The translations under genes and the position numbers were made by a program. From the NCBI RefSeq assembly GCF_023101145.1, contig NZ_CP073714.1:4340001-4404000 (forward strand): a stretch of 64,000 nucleotides of DNA. Reading direction: 5' to 3'. This document shows, in pieces, positions 45,895 through 54,686 of this stretch (position 1 is its first letter; each line of letters begins with the position of its first letter). Under the pieces are notes generated by a model. It was not told the origin of the DNA. It was given only the letters and a program-made list of their open reading frames with translations, and made no database searches. This stretch comes from Paenibacillus pabuli (GTDB lineage Bacteria > Bacillota > Bacilli > Paenibacillales > Paenibacillaceae).

Positions 45895-45923
45895 ATTTTA
45901 ATAAACATAACACTCATTGTCAA
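45895..45923 (-). promoter_or_regulatory. Sigma-A promoter of the purine permease gene
   Basis: TTGACA (45923-45918) and TAAAAT (45900-45895) are separated by exactly 17 bases. This is one base from the full consensus and predicts a leader of about 165 bases. Confidence 0.7.
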
Positions 45924-46021
45924 CGGAATAACCTAATTATTCATAGTAATTTACGAACTATATACATATTATATTAATAATTCATTCGTATAATAGCCAT
46001 ATTGCATCGTGAAAGATTCAA

Positions 46022-46482
46022 TTACTCCTTCACCGAACCTAATGTAATACCGTGAATGAAAAATCGTTGCAGGAACGGATATACAACAAGTACGGGGAGC
46101 ATCGCAATGAAAATTTTTGCAGCATTCAGCGTTTGATTGGACAACTCATTCAAGCTCTTATATTGGTCATCTGTCATGTTAGACGCATCTATGACTACAA
46201 CGAATTGCTGAATTAATGTTTGCAGCGGATAATGATCCTGTCCTGAAGTCAGCACCAGACCATGAAAGAACTCGTTCCAGGATACACGATGGTGAACAAC
46301 GTTACCGTGGCCAGTACAGGAACAGCCAGTGGAACATAAATGGTGATTAACATTCGCCACGGCCCTGCCCCATCCACGAGTGCAGCCTCGTCAAGCTCCT
46401 TGGGCAAATTACGGAAATAGTTTACGATCAGAATGACGTTAAACACTGGCACTCCTCCGCCTAGAACAAGCGCCCATGCGGA
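46022..46482 (-). pseudogene. Truncated, frameshifted CUT1 sugar permease remnant
   Basis: From about 46482 the minus strand reads AWALVLGGGVPVFNVILIV..., then an EAA-like loop (KELDEAALVDGAGPWRMLI), which is the second half of a YtcP-type permease. Around 46281-46285 the reading shifts frame, and the rest continues in the frame ending at 46022 (VSWNEFFHGLVLTSGQDHYP ... FLQRFFIHGITLGSVKE). The first half of the gene is missing: its place is taken by a histidine kinase fragment that joins it near 46474-46482. It cannot make a working permease. Confidence 0.82.
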
Positions 46483-46697
46483 TTAATCTGGTACAGCAGT
46501 TTTTCAATTTCCACCTGTTTCAGATTACTTTGGATGCCAGATTGCAGCTTATTCGTCAGGATGGAATTGATCGTTCGGTAGGATAGGTAGCAGGATAAGA
46601 GGAAAGGAATGAGGGATACAGCCGCGAAAAGCAAAAGAATTCGATTTTTTAGCGTGATTCGATCCATACGGGACTTTCGTACATGGTCTGTGTTCAT
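46461..46697 (-). pseudogene. Internally deleted YesM-type histidine kinase remnant
   Basis: ATG 46697 (GGAG upstream) opens with a charged stretch, a membrane helix (ILLLFAAVSLIPFLLSCYLS) and the beginning of an extracellular sensor. It then jumps directly to EKLLYQINPH, the start of the phospho-histidine motif QINPHFLYN of YesM-type kinases. The sensor, second helix and HAMP domain, about 250-300 residues, are missing. The frame then runs into permease DNA and stops after GRLF. At least two deletions are needed to explain it. Confidence 0.78.
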
Positions 46698-46732
46698 GCA
46701 TTCATCTCCGCTTCCGGGTTTCAGCATGCCAA

Positions 46733-46776
46733 CATGACCGAAGGACCCCGATACAAACAAGGGGCCTTCGGTCATG
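46733..46776 (-). terminator. Hairpin after the GH127 gene
   Basis: CATGACCGAAGG-CCCC and its complement form a long GC-rich stem (about 16 base pairs with one bulged base) around an 11-base loop, about 80 bases past the GH127 stop. No T-run follows, so termination may be weak. Confidence 0.5.
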
Positions 46777-46854
46777 CCAGGCGTGAAACCACGCGTAATG
46801 TTCAGTTGCCATGCAACTTTTTGAAACGGTAAGTTCGCTTCAAAGGCACTCGTA

Positions 46855-48798
46855 TCAGTTACGCAGCCAGACGCTCATTTCACCCGGCTCGCGGTTACCC
46901 CACAAGTAATAAGGGATGGCTGTAAAACGTACCGGACTCCGAGGTTTGCGGATGGGCTGGTACGGCTGATCCTCCGGCCACGCCGATCCATCGGAAGCTA
47001 ATGCATCGCCTTCCACCACAATGCATCCTCCGAGTAAATCCGGTGCTTCACGCTCCGTCAGGTTGGCTGATTCGGCGATGGATAACGCAGCAAGCGGTAC
47101 TCCGTTATCGGCCTCTTCCACGCAATAAACGAGCGGTCCGCGCTGAATGGCGGCTTTGCCTGCATCAGCCCGAATTTGCGGATGAGCTTCAATCAACTGT
47201 GTTTCCAAGGGCAGCAGCCACTCCAGTGCATCTCCTTCCGACCAAGACCGGTGGATGTGAGCATAACCGTTGTTTACCGTATACTCTTGCACTTCTCCAT
47301 TCACTCGCAGAACAGGCTGCCCGCTCTGGAACCAGTTAGGAATCCGCAACGCAAGTGTAAAGGTAACCTTATTGGAATTTCCCGGAGCAAGTGAGACGTT
47401 GAAGTCAACTTTACCGTCCCACGGGAGCTCAGAACGTTGACTAAGCGTGACCTCCTGGCCTTCGGCTGATGTAAACTGCACCGTGCTGCCAATGTACAGA
47501 TGAACGTGAACTACGTTCTCTTTCGTAGACAGATCATAGATATAATCGTTCAGCGAGCTGAGCAAACGGGCCACGTTTGGTGGGCAGCAGGAGCAGCCGA
47601 ACCACTTTTGGCGGACCGGTTTCACATGGTGCTTGTCCGGATTGCGTTTACTGGCCTCCGGCCATACTTCAAGCGGATTAACATAGAAAAAATGTTTACC
47701 GTCCTTGGACATGCTGCCAAGCACATTGTTGTACAGTGCACGTTCCATCACATCTGCATACTCACTTTTCGCTTCCAGTCGAAGCATCCGTCTCGCCCAG
47801 AAGATTAGACCGATGGATGCGCAAGTCTCCGCATATACGGCATCATTGGGCAAATCATAATCGAAGGTGAACGCCTCGCCCAGATGTGTCGCACCGACGC
47901 CACCCGTAATATACATCTGTTTGTGAGTTGTATTGGCCCACAGCCGCTCACAAGCTGCTCGCAAGCCCTCATCCTTCGTTAAGTAAGCAAGATCGGCCAT
48001 TGCTGTATACATATAAACGGCACGTACGGAGTGTCCGACCGCAGCTGTTTGCTCGCGAACAGGCAGATGTGATTGGTACATCTCCAGATTGGGCGAACCC
48101 TGGGACCAGATGCCCGTTCTGCCGCGTCGTTCCCACTCCTCGACGAAGTAACTCGGGCTGCTTCCCCGCTCATCGATGAAATATCGACTCAGATTCAAGT
48201 AGCGTTCCTCTCCGGTTGCATGATACAGCTTGACGAGCGCCAATTCGATTTCCTGATGTCCGCAATACGCGCGTTTCTGGTTTTCTCCTGTACCGAACAG
48301 GCTATCAATCAAGTCCGCGAAGCGAGATGCAATGTCGAGCAACTTTCGTTTGCCAGTCGCATCTGCATAAGCCACCGCAGCTTCAATAAGATGCCCCGCG
48401 CAGTATAGTTCATGAGCCTCATAGAGGTTGGTCCACTCTTGGCCTGGTTCCTTGATCGTAAAATAGGTGTTGATGTACCCATTATCGTGCTGGGCTTGAC
48501 CAATCAGATCGATCACTCCGTCCGCGATGTTCTCCAGTTCGGGGTCGGAGTGACTCCGCAGCGAGTAAGCAACCGCTTCCAACCATTTATAAAGATCGCT
48601 GTCTTGAAACACCCATCCTCCGAAATCACCCTGTTCCAGACCGGCAGCAATTCGGAAATTACGTATGGCATAGCTTGGTTCTGCTCCTTCAATACGATCG
48701 TTTAACGCTTCCCATTGATAAGGAATTACCGTTTGGCGAACCAGTTCGGAATAGCCCTCCCAAAATTTGTCCTGGATAAGAACCTGAGTTGTCTGCAT
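46855..48798 (-). CDS. GH127 beta-L-arabinofuranosidase
   Basis: The 647-residue protein matches GH127 (formerly DUF1680): an alpha/alpha barrel with GQAQHDNGYINTYF, the catalytic Glu region (DLPNDAVYAETCAS), and the zinc/nucleophile cysteine cluster WFGCSCCPPNVAR. C-terminal beta domains follow. Family members release L-arabinofuranose from beta-linked arabino-oligosaccharides such as those on hydroxyproline-rich plant proteins. There is no signal peptide. ATG 48798 is eight bases after AGGAGG. The genes that probably came with it, a YesM-type kinase and a CUT1 permease, survive only as fused remnants downstream, leaving this enzyme without its own importer. Confidence 0.9.
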   Translation of the reverse strand: MQTTQVLIQDKFWEGYSELVRQTVIPYQWEALNDRIEGAEPSYAIRNFRIAAGLEQGDFGGWVFQDSDLYKWLEAVAYSLRSHSDPELENIADGVIDLIGQAQHDNGYINTYFTIKEPGQEWTNLYEAHELYCAGHLIEAAVAYADATGKRKLLDIASRFADLIDSLFGTGENQKRAYCGHQEIELALVKLYHATGEERYLNLSRYFIDERGSSPSYFVEEWERRGRTGIWSQGSPNLEMYQSHLPVREQTAAVGHSVRAVYMYTAMADLAYLTKDEGLRAACERLWANTTHKQMYITGGVGATHLGEAFTFDYDLPNDAVYAETCASIGLIFWARRMLRLEAKSEYADVMERALYNNVLGSMSKDGKHFFYVNPLEVWPEASKRNPDKHHVKPVRQKWFGCSCCPPNVARLLSSLNDYIYDLSTKENVVHVHLYIGSTVQFTSAEGQEVTLSQRSELPWDGKVDFNVSLAPGNSNKVTFTLALRIPNWFQSGQPVLRVNGEVQEYTVNNGYAHIHRSWSEGDALEWLLPLETQLIEAHPQIRADAGKAAIQRGPLVYCVEEADNGVPLAALSIAESANLTEREAPDLLGGCIVVEGDALASDGSAWPEDQPYQPIRKPRSPVRFTAIPYYLWGNREPGEMSVWLRN

Positions 48799-48981
48799 CA
48801 AAAGTACCTCCTATATTAATTGACTCTTTGCGTTCTCAATTATATGCTCAGCAATACGGACTTAATAGGAATGAAATGAACTAATTTCTATAAAATATGA
48901 CACAAGTGAATGAGCATCCCCACGACTGCATATAGGAGCTTACAGATTCATCTCAAACATCCACTGACCTTGATCAATAAC

Positions 48982-49013
48982 AAATAAACCGACTCTTATG
49001 AGACGGTTTATTA
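48982..49013 (-). terminator. Terminator of the alpha/beta hydrolase gene
   Basis: AATAAACCG and CGGTTTATT form a nine-base-pair stem with a 12-base loop, followed on the minus strand by TGTTATT. It lies about 60 bases past the stop at 49074. Confidence 0.7.
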
Positions 49014-49073
49014 GTCAGAGATCATGGAATCGATTGGAACCTTTTCGGCACCGTACCTTGATGATAGACCATA

Positions 49074-50057
49074 CTATTTGATTTGTTTCATATAATCCTT
49101 GAAGTCCTTGGCGATCTCCTTGTATTTTGTATGATGCAGGTAATGCGTGCCTTCCATCGGGATCATTTTTCCCTGTGCGGATTGTTTGGCTTGCTCCTCA
49201 TGGAGCGGAACCCACTGCTTATTGTGCTCATTATTCGATTGAACGAAGAGAAGCACCGGCAAATCATGAGGATAGGTGAGCTGTTCACCGTTTTTGAAAT
49301 TGGAACCGAGGTGTCGAAGCTCATCGATCATCGTTGGATTGGTCGAGACCTGATTCGAAATCAAGTCCATCTGTTCTTTGGTATGCTCATCAAAATCAAG
49401 CGATTTATACGGGTCTCCGCTCAATGCTTTGAGTAATCTCATCAGACCCGATTTTTGAAGAAACTGCATTGACTTCAAAGGCAATTTGACATCCATACCG
49501 GGTTGATTGGGAACACTGCTATCGATGCCGACAAAAGCAACAACCTCGTCCGGATAGCTGTTCACATAGGACACCGAGTAAAGTCCGGCGATGGAATGTC
49601 CCATCAGAATGTAATGATCAATACCCAGCTGCTGCACAGCTTCATGAATTTCGCTGACGATATTCTCCGACGTTCGTTCTTTCTCGGTTTCATCGCTTAA
49701 TCCATAGCCGAAAGGCTCAACCACCACAACTCTATAGTCAGAGGATATCTCATCAATCAGCAATTTGAAATCATGCGCAGGTGTCGGGGTTCCTTGTCCT
49801 GGAAGGAGCACAACAGTTTGTTCTCCGCTGCCTTGAATGAGTACATTCATATTTTTACCATCCACATTGACATACTGACCATAGGATTCAATATTCTTTT
49901 TCTCGACCCCGTTACTGATCGCATTAACAACAAACACGATACCCATGAACAGCACGAGCACCCCGACAATTCCTCCAATTATTTTTAGCCATAAGTTCCG
50001 TTTTTTGCGGCTCTTAGTCCCTGTTGTTTTGGTTTCCACTGTTTCTGCCACGTTCAT
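49074..50057 (-). CDS. Membrane-anchored alpha/beta hydrolase
   Basis: One N-terminal membrane helix (IIGGIVGVLVLFMGIVFVV) anchors an alpha/beta-hydrolase domain on the outer face. The oxyanion-hole region is VVLLPGQGTP, the nucleophile Ser lies in MGHSIAGLYS, and a C-terminal His is in GTHYLHHT. The substrate is unknown; the family covers esterases, lipases and peptidases. The frame can start at ATG 50075 or 50057; upstream AAGG and GGAG signals leave the choice open. About 200 bases separate it from the MarR gene, and a terminator lies in between, so it is monocistronic. Confidence 0.83.
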   Translation of the reverse strand: MNVAETVETKTTGTKSRKKRNLWLKIIGGIVGVLVLFMGIVFVVNAISNGVEKKNIESYGQYVNVDGKNMNVLIQGSGEQTVVLLPGQGTPTPAHDFKLLIDEISSDYRVVVVEPFGYGLSDETEKERTSENIVSEIHEAVQQLGIDHYILMGHSIAGLYSVSYVNSYPDEVVAFVGIDSSVPNQPGMDVKLPLKSMQFLQKSGLMRLLKALSGDPYKSLDFDEHTKEQMDLISNQVSTNPTMIDELRHLGSNFKNGEQLTYPHDLPVLLFVQSNNEHNKQWVPLHEEQAKQSAQGKMIPMEGTHYLHHTKYKEIAKDFKDYMKQIK

Positions 50058-50203
50058 CTTCTCCTGTCCTTGCATCTGTATAGTCGCCTTGACGACATAG
50101 CTAAAGTGTAATCAAGCAAGATGTCCTCTTCATGACGACAATATGAACGGAGTATGAACAAGCCCAAAACCGAAAAAAAACCATATTAAATAAAAAAATA
50201 AAT

Positions 50204-50237
50204 AAAAAAGCCGCTATTTATTAAGCGGCTTTTTTTA
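50204..50237 (-). terminator. Terminator of the MarR gene
   Basis: AAAAAGCCGCT and AGCGGCTTTTT form a stem of 11 base pairs with an eight-base loop, with a further T-run in either reading. It starts about 20 bases past the MarR stop and would work in both directions. Confidence 0.88.
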
Positions 50238-50257
50238 TTACAGGAATCGTGCCTTCT

Positions 50258-50686
50258 TTATATACGCTCATTGATTTTGATCAACAATTTTTTTAGGACT
50301 TGCTTCTCCTCGTCGGTAAGGACCTGAACGATTTCTTCCTCCACCTTTTGGAAAGAGTCTTGAAAGTCTTCAATCAGTTCAACTCCTTTAGGTAATACAT
50401 ATATATTTTTCTGGCGCTCATTATTGGCCGGTATTTTGCGCTCGATCAAGCCTTTTTGCTCCAGACCTTGAAGCATGCTTGTTATGCTCGCCCGACGTAA
50501 ATGAAACCGTTCTGCTAAATCCATTTGAATAATATTGTTATTTTGGTTCTCGTAAATATAGTCAATTACTTTTCCTTGTTGAGCGTTTAACCCCAACTCT
50601 TTTATACTTTCGTCCGCTCTTTTCTTTAACTTAAGACCGATAATCTGAAACAAATCCAGATAAGGTGTCTCCATTCGGGATTTCAT
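50258..50686 (-). CDS. MarR-family transcriptional regulator
   Basis: A 142-residue winged-helix repressor. The recognition region is MDLAERFHLRRASITSMLQG, followed by the wing IERKIPANNERQKNIYVL and a C-terminal dimer helix. MarR proteins usually bind palindromes in their own divergent promoter and leave DNA when a small aromatic or oxidising ligand binds. ATG 50686 has GGGGGG six bases upstream; an ATG at 50704 has no ribosome binding site. The divergent gene is an amidohydrolase, and the shared promoter contains several GTTAGTAAT-type repeats that are likely its operators. Confidence 0.9.
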   Translation of the reverse strand: MKSRMETPYLDLFQIIGLKLKKRADESIKELGLNAQQGKVIDYIYENQNNNIIQMDLAERFHLRRASITSMLQGLEQKGLIERKIPANNERQKNIYVLPKGVELIEDFQDSFQKVEEEIVQVLTDEEKQVLKKLLIKINERI

Positions 50687-50702
50687 GATCGTCCCCCCAG
50701 TC

Positions 50703-50820
50703 ATTGTTAGAAATCTAATTGTTAGTAATTAAACTATACAGTGATCCTATAGGCTTGTCAAAAAAAATATTAGTTTGTTGACAGTTAGTAATCTAACAGT
50801 TATTATTCAAATTGTTAGAT
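50703..50820. promoter_or_regulatory. Divergent promoter with repeated MarR-type operators
   Basis: Related words GTTAGAAATCTAAT (50706-50719), GTTAGTAATTAAAC (50721-50734) and the perfect palindrome GTTAGTAATCTAAC (50784-50797) occur in the gap, with a half-site ATTGTTAGAT at 50811-50820. TTGACA (50778-50783) overlaps the palindrome as a -35 box for the rightward gene. Binding of the MarR protein would block both promoters. Confidence 0.65.
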
Positions 50821-50844
50821 ACAAAACAATTTGGAGGGATTCAA

Positions 50845-52155
50845 TTGGAGAAGATAACTCAAAATGCTGTATTAAAACAAGTTAAGGTAATTACAAATGT
50901 ACGTATCTTTGACGGGGACCAAATCATTGCGCCCAGACATATTGTCATTCAAGGAGAGTCTATTACTTCAATTGGCGGAGACATTCCGGCCGATGCAACG
51001 ATTATCGATGGAGAAAATGCCACACTAATGCCAGGTCTGATTGATGCGCATGTCCACACTTCAATCGGCGGATTACGAGATGCCTTAAAATTTGGCGTTA
51101 CAACCGAACTCGAAATGAACGGTGATTTTACCAAAAGAGGACGTGAAATTCAGTTAAAAAATGTGATTGACGTCGCAGACGTCCGTTCTGCTGGTACAGC
51201 AATCACCGCTCCTGGAGGGCACCCGGATGAATTACTGCCAGATTCAGATGAAATACCGGATTTTGTACTAAAGGAACTAGAGAAGTTATCGGAGGAAGAC
51301 CGAGAAGCGATGTTGGCAGCATATGCTCACGATCACGAAGAAATACCGCAAGTGACGACGGTGGAAGAAGCGATTAAACATGTGCATACCCAGGTGGAGA
51401 ATGGAGCCGACTATATTAAGATTATGATTGAAGAAGGAACGGTCATGGGTGCACCTGGTCTGCCTGTACTAAGCGACGAGATTCTACAAACCGCTGTGAC
51501 AGAAGCTCACAAGTTCGATAAATTGGTTATCGCCCACGTTTTGACGGCTCGTTCATCGCAAGAAGCTATCGATTTTGGAGTCGACGGTTTGGGCCATTTG
51601 TTTATCGATAGACCCGAGTATACGCCTGAGTTAGTGAAATCCATAGCAACTTCAGGCGCTTTTGTCACACCTTGCCTGGTGTTGAATTCTTCAATTATTG
51701 GAAACCCGGCATCAGAATTGGCAAATGATCCACGTGTTTATTCCAAATTAAGTCCGGATTGGATCGATATTTTGAACTCAAGCTTCAATACATTCCCTCA
51801 AGGCAATATGGAGAACAGCTTTAAGAATGTGATGGATCTTCACCGTGCTGGAGTTGATATTCTGGTAGGGACGGATGTCGCACCGGTTCCTGTTCCGAAT
51901 CTTGGCGGCCTTGCTCATGGGGCTAGTGTCCACCATGAAATGCAGCTGCTGGTGAAAGCCGGGTTTACTCCGATCGAAGCTCTTCAATCGGCTACTGCCA
52001 AACCGGCCCGTTGCTTTGGTCTTCACGATCGTGGCCGTATCTCCGAAGGAGCGCGCGCAGATCTTATTCTCATAGACGGTGACCCAACCACTAATATTTC
52101 GGACACCTTGTCGATCAAATCCGTGTGGTTCAAAGGTTCGCAGCAACTAGATTAA
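50845..52155 (+). CDS. Amidohydrolase-family metallohydrolase (imidazolonepropionase/prolidase-like)
   Basis: The protein has the amidohydrolase TIM barrel and metal site: HVHTSIGG (HxH), a lysine region YIKIMIEEG for the carbamylated ligand, IAHVLTARS and HLFIDRPEY histidines, and the final Asp in VGTDVAPVP. The closest functional labels for this group are Xaa-Pro/Xaa-Arg dipeptidase-like and imidazolonepropionase-like hydrolases, so the substrate is open. Translation probably starts at TTG 50845, six bases after TTGGAGGG; the frame can be extended to TTG 50812, which lies inside an operator half-site. It is divergent from the MarR gene, which probably represses it. Confidence 0.85.
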   Translation: MEKITQNAVLKQVKVITNVRIFDGDQIIAPRHIVIQGESITSIGGDIPADATIIDGENATLMPGLIDAHVHTSIGGLRDALKFGVTTELEMNGDFTKRGREIQLKNVIDVADVRSAGTAITAPGGHPDELLPDSDEIPDFVLKELEKLSEEDREAMLAAYAHDHEEIPQVTTVEEAIKHVHTQVENGADYIKIMIEEGTVMGAPGLPVLSDEILQTAVTEAHKFDKLVIAHVLTARSSQEAIDFGVDGLGHLFIDRPEYTPELVKSIATSGAFVTPCLVLNSSIIGNPASELANDPRVYSKLSPDWIDILNSSFNTFPQGNMENSFKNVMDLHRAGVDILVGTDVAPVPVPNLGGLAHGASVHHEMQLLVKAGFTPIEALQSATAKPARCFGLHDRGRISEGARADLILIDGDPTTNISDTLSIKSVWFKGSQQLD

Positions 52156-52185
52156 GTACTAATATTTTCGTCATGAAGCAATGTA

Positions 52186-52224
52186 AGACTCCCCCAAAAG
52201 TGAGTGGTATTTTGGGGGAGTCTC
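52186..52224 (+). terminator. Hairpin after the amidohydrolase gene
   Basis: GACTCCCCCAAAA (52187-52199) pairs with TTTTGGGGGAGTC (52210-52222), 13 base pairs with a ten-base loop. The following TCTCTCC is a poor T-run. It may end transcripts from both the amidohydrolase and the convergent licT operon. Confidence 0.6.
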
Positions 52225-52316
52225 TCCGATCTTAAACTTATCCTTTCATTCATTTCGGATACCCCTTTATTATGATGTGACTGGTTATTGAAAAACACAA
52301 ATAGCCCACGACAGCC

Positions 52317-53159
52317 TCATTCGTTTGATTTCATTAATAAACGACTAATATGAATGGTCAGATAGATCTGTTCCTCTTTAGTTAATATGAATTTAAATGA
52401 TTTCTCGATATATGATTTAATAACTAGCGTACATTGATGCTCCCTGGCAAATGTCGAGCTTATATTGTCATATAGAAAGAAATTATCGGAGTCTAGTGTT
52501 CGTTCCTCTAATAAACGTTGGGCCAGAAATTGTAGATGAGTCACAAAACGGGAATAATTGATAGAATTTGTGTCTAATTCAATGGCAAAATAATGATTGA
52601 TGATTTTGGTAACATCTTTAATAAACGTTGTTACAAAGATCACATCCTGTAAGTTGCCTTCATTATTTTGTGCATTTACGATATGAAAAGCAATATTTCC
52701 TGCCTCTTCTTCTGGTAATTGAAGTCCTAAACCAGATTCGATTTCTTTAAGTGCCAGCAGACCAATCTCGAATTCTTTAGGATAGAATTTTTTGACTTCC
52801 CAAAGTAATCTGTTTTGCAAAGTAATGCCTGACTTAAAGCGAATGACCGCCAAATGAAGATGATCTGTTAAAGAGACATATACTGAATCGAAAAGCTTTA
52901 AACCTAAAGTCTTTTCTGCCACTTCAACAATGCGTCGTGTAATTTCCAAGTACTCTGCAGGTGTTTCTTCCATCAATTTAATCAAATTCTCTGAAACGGA
53001 CTGGTCCTCAAGAACATAAATTTTTTCGATTTTGGAAGAATCAAGACGATTACCAATCTTGTTGTTGTATCCTATGGCTTTGCCCATGACAACGACATCT
53101 TCACCGTTATCCTTCTCTGCAAGAACAATACTGTTGTTCAAAATTTTGATTATCTTCAT
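52317..53159 (-). CDS. licT: BglG/LicT-family transcriptional antiterminator
   Basis: The 280-residue protein has the three BglG-family parts: an RNA-binding CAT domain (1-55; MKIIKILNNSIVL, GKAIGYNNKIGNRL) and two PTS regulation domains with the conserved phosphorylatable His residues (SLTDHLHLAV and AFHIVNAQN in PRD1; VTHLQFLAQRL and IYLTIHISRL in PRD2). It binds RAT hairpins in mRNA and prevents termination when the PTS sugar is present. A RAT/terminator pair is seen ahead of the operon at 56615-56704. ATG 53159 is the family's start although GGAGG is 14 bases away. The gene is the last of the operon, so it would amplify its own expression. Confidence 0.93.
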   Translation of the reverse strand: MKIIKILNNSIVLAEKDNGEDVVVMGKAIGYNNKIGNRLDSSKIEKIYVLEDQSVSENLIKLMEETPAEYLEITRRIVEVAEKTLGLKLFDSVYVSLTDHLHLAVIRFKSGITLQNRLLWEVKKFYPKEFEIGLLALKEIESGLGLQLPEEEAGNIAFHIVNAQNNEGNLQDVIFVTTFIKDVTKIINHYFAIELDTNSINYSRFVTHLQFLAQRLLEERTLDSDNFFLYDNISSTFAREHQCTLVIKSYIEKSFKFILTKEEQIYLTIHISRLLMKSNE

Positions 53160-53236
53160 ACTGAAATTAGCAGCCTCCTTAAAACTACATAAACTCAGGA
53201 CCCACATCTGCAGGTCCTGAGTTCATCAAGCTGGAG

Positions 53237-54685
53237 TTAAAGGTTTTCTCCGTTGCTCGCGATGACTTCCTTATACCAGTTAAATGATTTCTTTTTGATT
53301 CGCTTCAAGCTCCCAGTACCGTCATCATGTTTATCCACATAAACAAAACCATAACGTTTCTTCATCTCTCCTGTACCAAGTGAGACTGAATCGATGCAAG
53401 CCCAGCTGGTGTAACCAATCAGATCAACGCCTTCTGCAATGGCTTGCTTCATTTCTTTAATATGCATCCTTAAATAATCAATACGATAATCATCATTAAT
53501 ATCCCCGTTCTCATCAAGGGTATCCACCGCACCCAAGCCATTCTCTGCAATCATCAAGGGCACTTGATAACGATCGTAAAGGGTATGCAACGTATATCTC
53601 AATCCGATTGGATCGATCTGCCACTTCCACTCGCTCTCTTGGAGGTATGGATTCTTGACTCCACCAAGCAGATTTCCACCAGTCTGTTCTTGGTTTGGAT
53701 CTGAGCTCACGCAAACAGACATATAATAACTGAACGTTGTAAAATCCACAGTTCCTGTTTTTAGAATTTCGGCATCACCTGGTTCCTGATGAACGCTAAC
53801 CCCCTCCTGTTGGAAGAATAGTTTCGAATAGGACGGATAGTATCCACGATGAAGCACATCTGAACAAAAGTAAATTTTCATCTGCATTTCCCGGGTCGCT
53901 AGCATAATATCTTCAGGGTTACATGTCAGTGGATAAAACGTAAAGTGTGTCAACATGGACCCAAATTGGAAATTCGGATTGATTTCCTTGCCTTTCTTCA
54001 CCGTCAAAGCCGAAGCAATAAATTGATGATGCAGTGCTTGGAAACGAAGCTGGGCATTGTCTTTGGTCAGGTCGATCAGACTACCGTTTTCATCCGAAAT
54101 AATCCCGCCAGCTTGATAAGCTTTATGTGAAAGAGTGATACAATTGATTTCATTAAAAGGAATCCAATATTTCACATCATCTTTATATCGGTTCATGATG
54201 ACCTCGGAATACCGCAAGTAATGCTCAATCATCTCTCTGCTCGCCCAGCCGTTAATCGTTTTGGAAAGATGAAACGGAAATTCATAATGAGCGATAGTAA
54301 CCAAAGGCTCAATATTGTATTTTTTCAACTCGGCAAAGATACGATCATAGAATTCAAGCCCCTTCTGATTAGGCTCCAGTTCATCCCCATTCGGGAAAAT
54401 TCTTGTCCAGTTAATAGAAAACCGGAACATCTTGAAACCCATTTCTGCAAAAAGTTTGATATCTTCTTCATATCGATGATAAAAATCGATTGCTTCATGG
54501 GTAGGATAACGCTCGGCCGGGTCCATTTCCAATGTAATTCTGCGTTTTTGATGAATGGAACCACCTGTAAACATATCTAGTGTGCTGACGCCTTTACCGT
54601 CTTCATTCCAAGCCCCTTCGATCTGATTGGCCGCTGTGGCTCCTCCCCAAAGAAAACCTTCTGGAAATTGATATAAATCTTTCAT
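53237..54685 (-). CDS. bglH: GH1 6-phospho-beta-glucosidase
   Basis: This cytoplasmic enzyme cleaves 6-phospho-beta-glucosides made by the PTS (cellobiose, salicin or arbutin type). GH1 motifs are intact: N-terminal FLWGGATAANQIEGAW, acid/base Glu179 in WIPFNEIN, and nucleophile Glu in LMIAENGLGA. The phosphate-binding end (GTGEMKKRYGFVYVDK) has the Ser/Lys/Tyr set of 6-phospho enzymes. It is 482 residues long, as expected. AAGGAG lies before ATG 54685. It follows the PTS gene by one base and precedes licT by about 80 bases. Confidence 0.93.
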   Translation of the reverse strand: MKDLYQFPEGFLWGGATAANQIEGAWNEDGKGVSTLDMFTGGSIHQKRRITLEMDPAERYPTHEAIDFYHRYEEDIKLFAEMGFKMFRFSINWTRIFPNGDELEPNQKGLEFYDRIFAELKKYNIEPLVTIAHYEFPFHLSKTINGWASREMIEHYLRYSEVIMNRYKDDVKYWIPFNEINCITLSHKAYQAGGIISDENGSLIDLTKDNAQLRFQALHHQFIASALTVKKGKEINPNFQFGSMLTHFTFYPLTCNPEDIMLATREMQMKIYFCSDVLHRGYYPSYSKLFFQQEGVSVHQEPGDAEILKTGTVDFTTFSYYMSVCVSSDPNQEQTGGNLLGGVKNPYLQESEWKWQIDPIGLRYTLHTLYDRYQVPLMIAENGLGAVDTLDENGDINDDYRIDYLRMHIKEMKQAIAEGVDLIGYTSWACIDSVSLGTGEMKKRYGFVYVDKHDDGTGSLKRIKKKSFNWYKEVIASNGENL

Positions 54686-54686
54686 G

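Noticed and set aside
45618..45923. 101-codon minus-strand frame across the purine permease leader
   Set aside because: It overlaps the promoter, the terminator switch and the 5' end of the permease in another frame, has no ribosome binding site, and looks non-protein-like.
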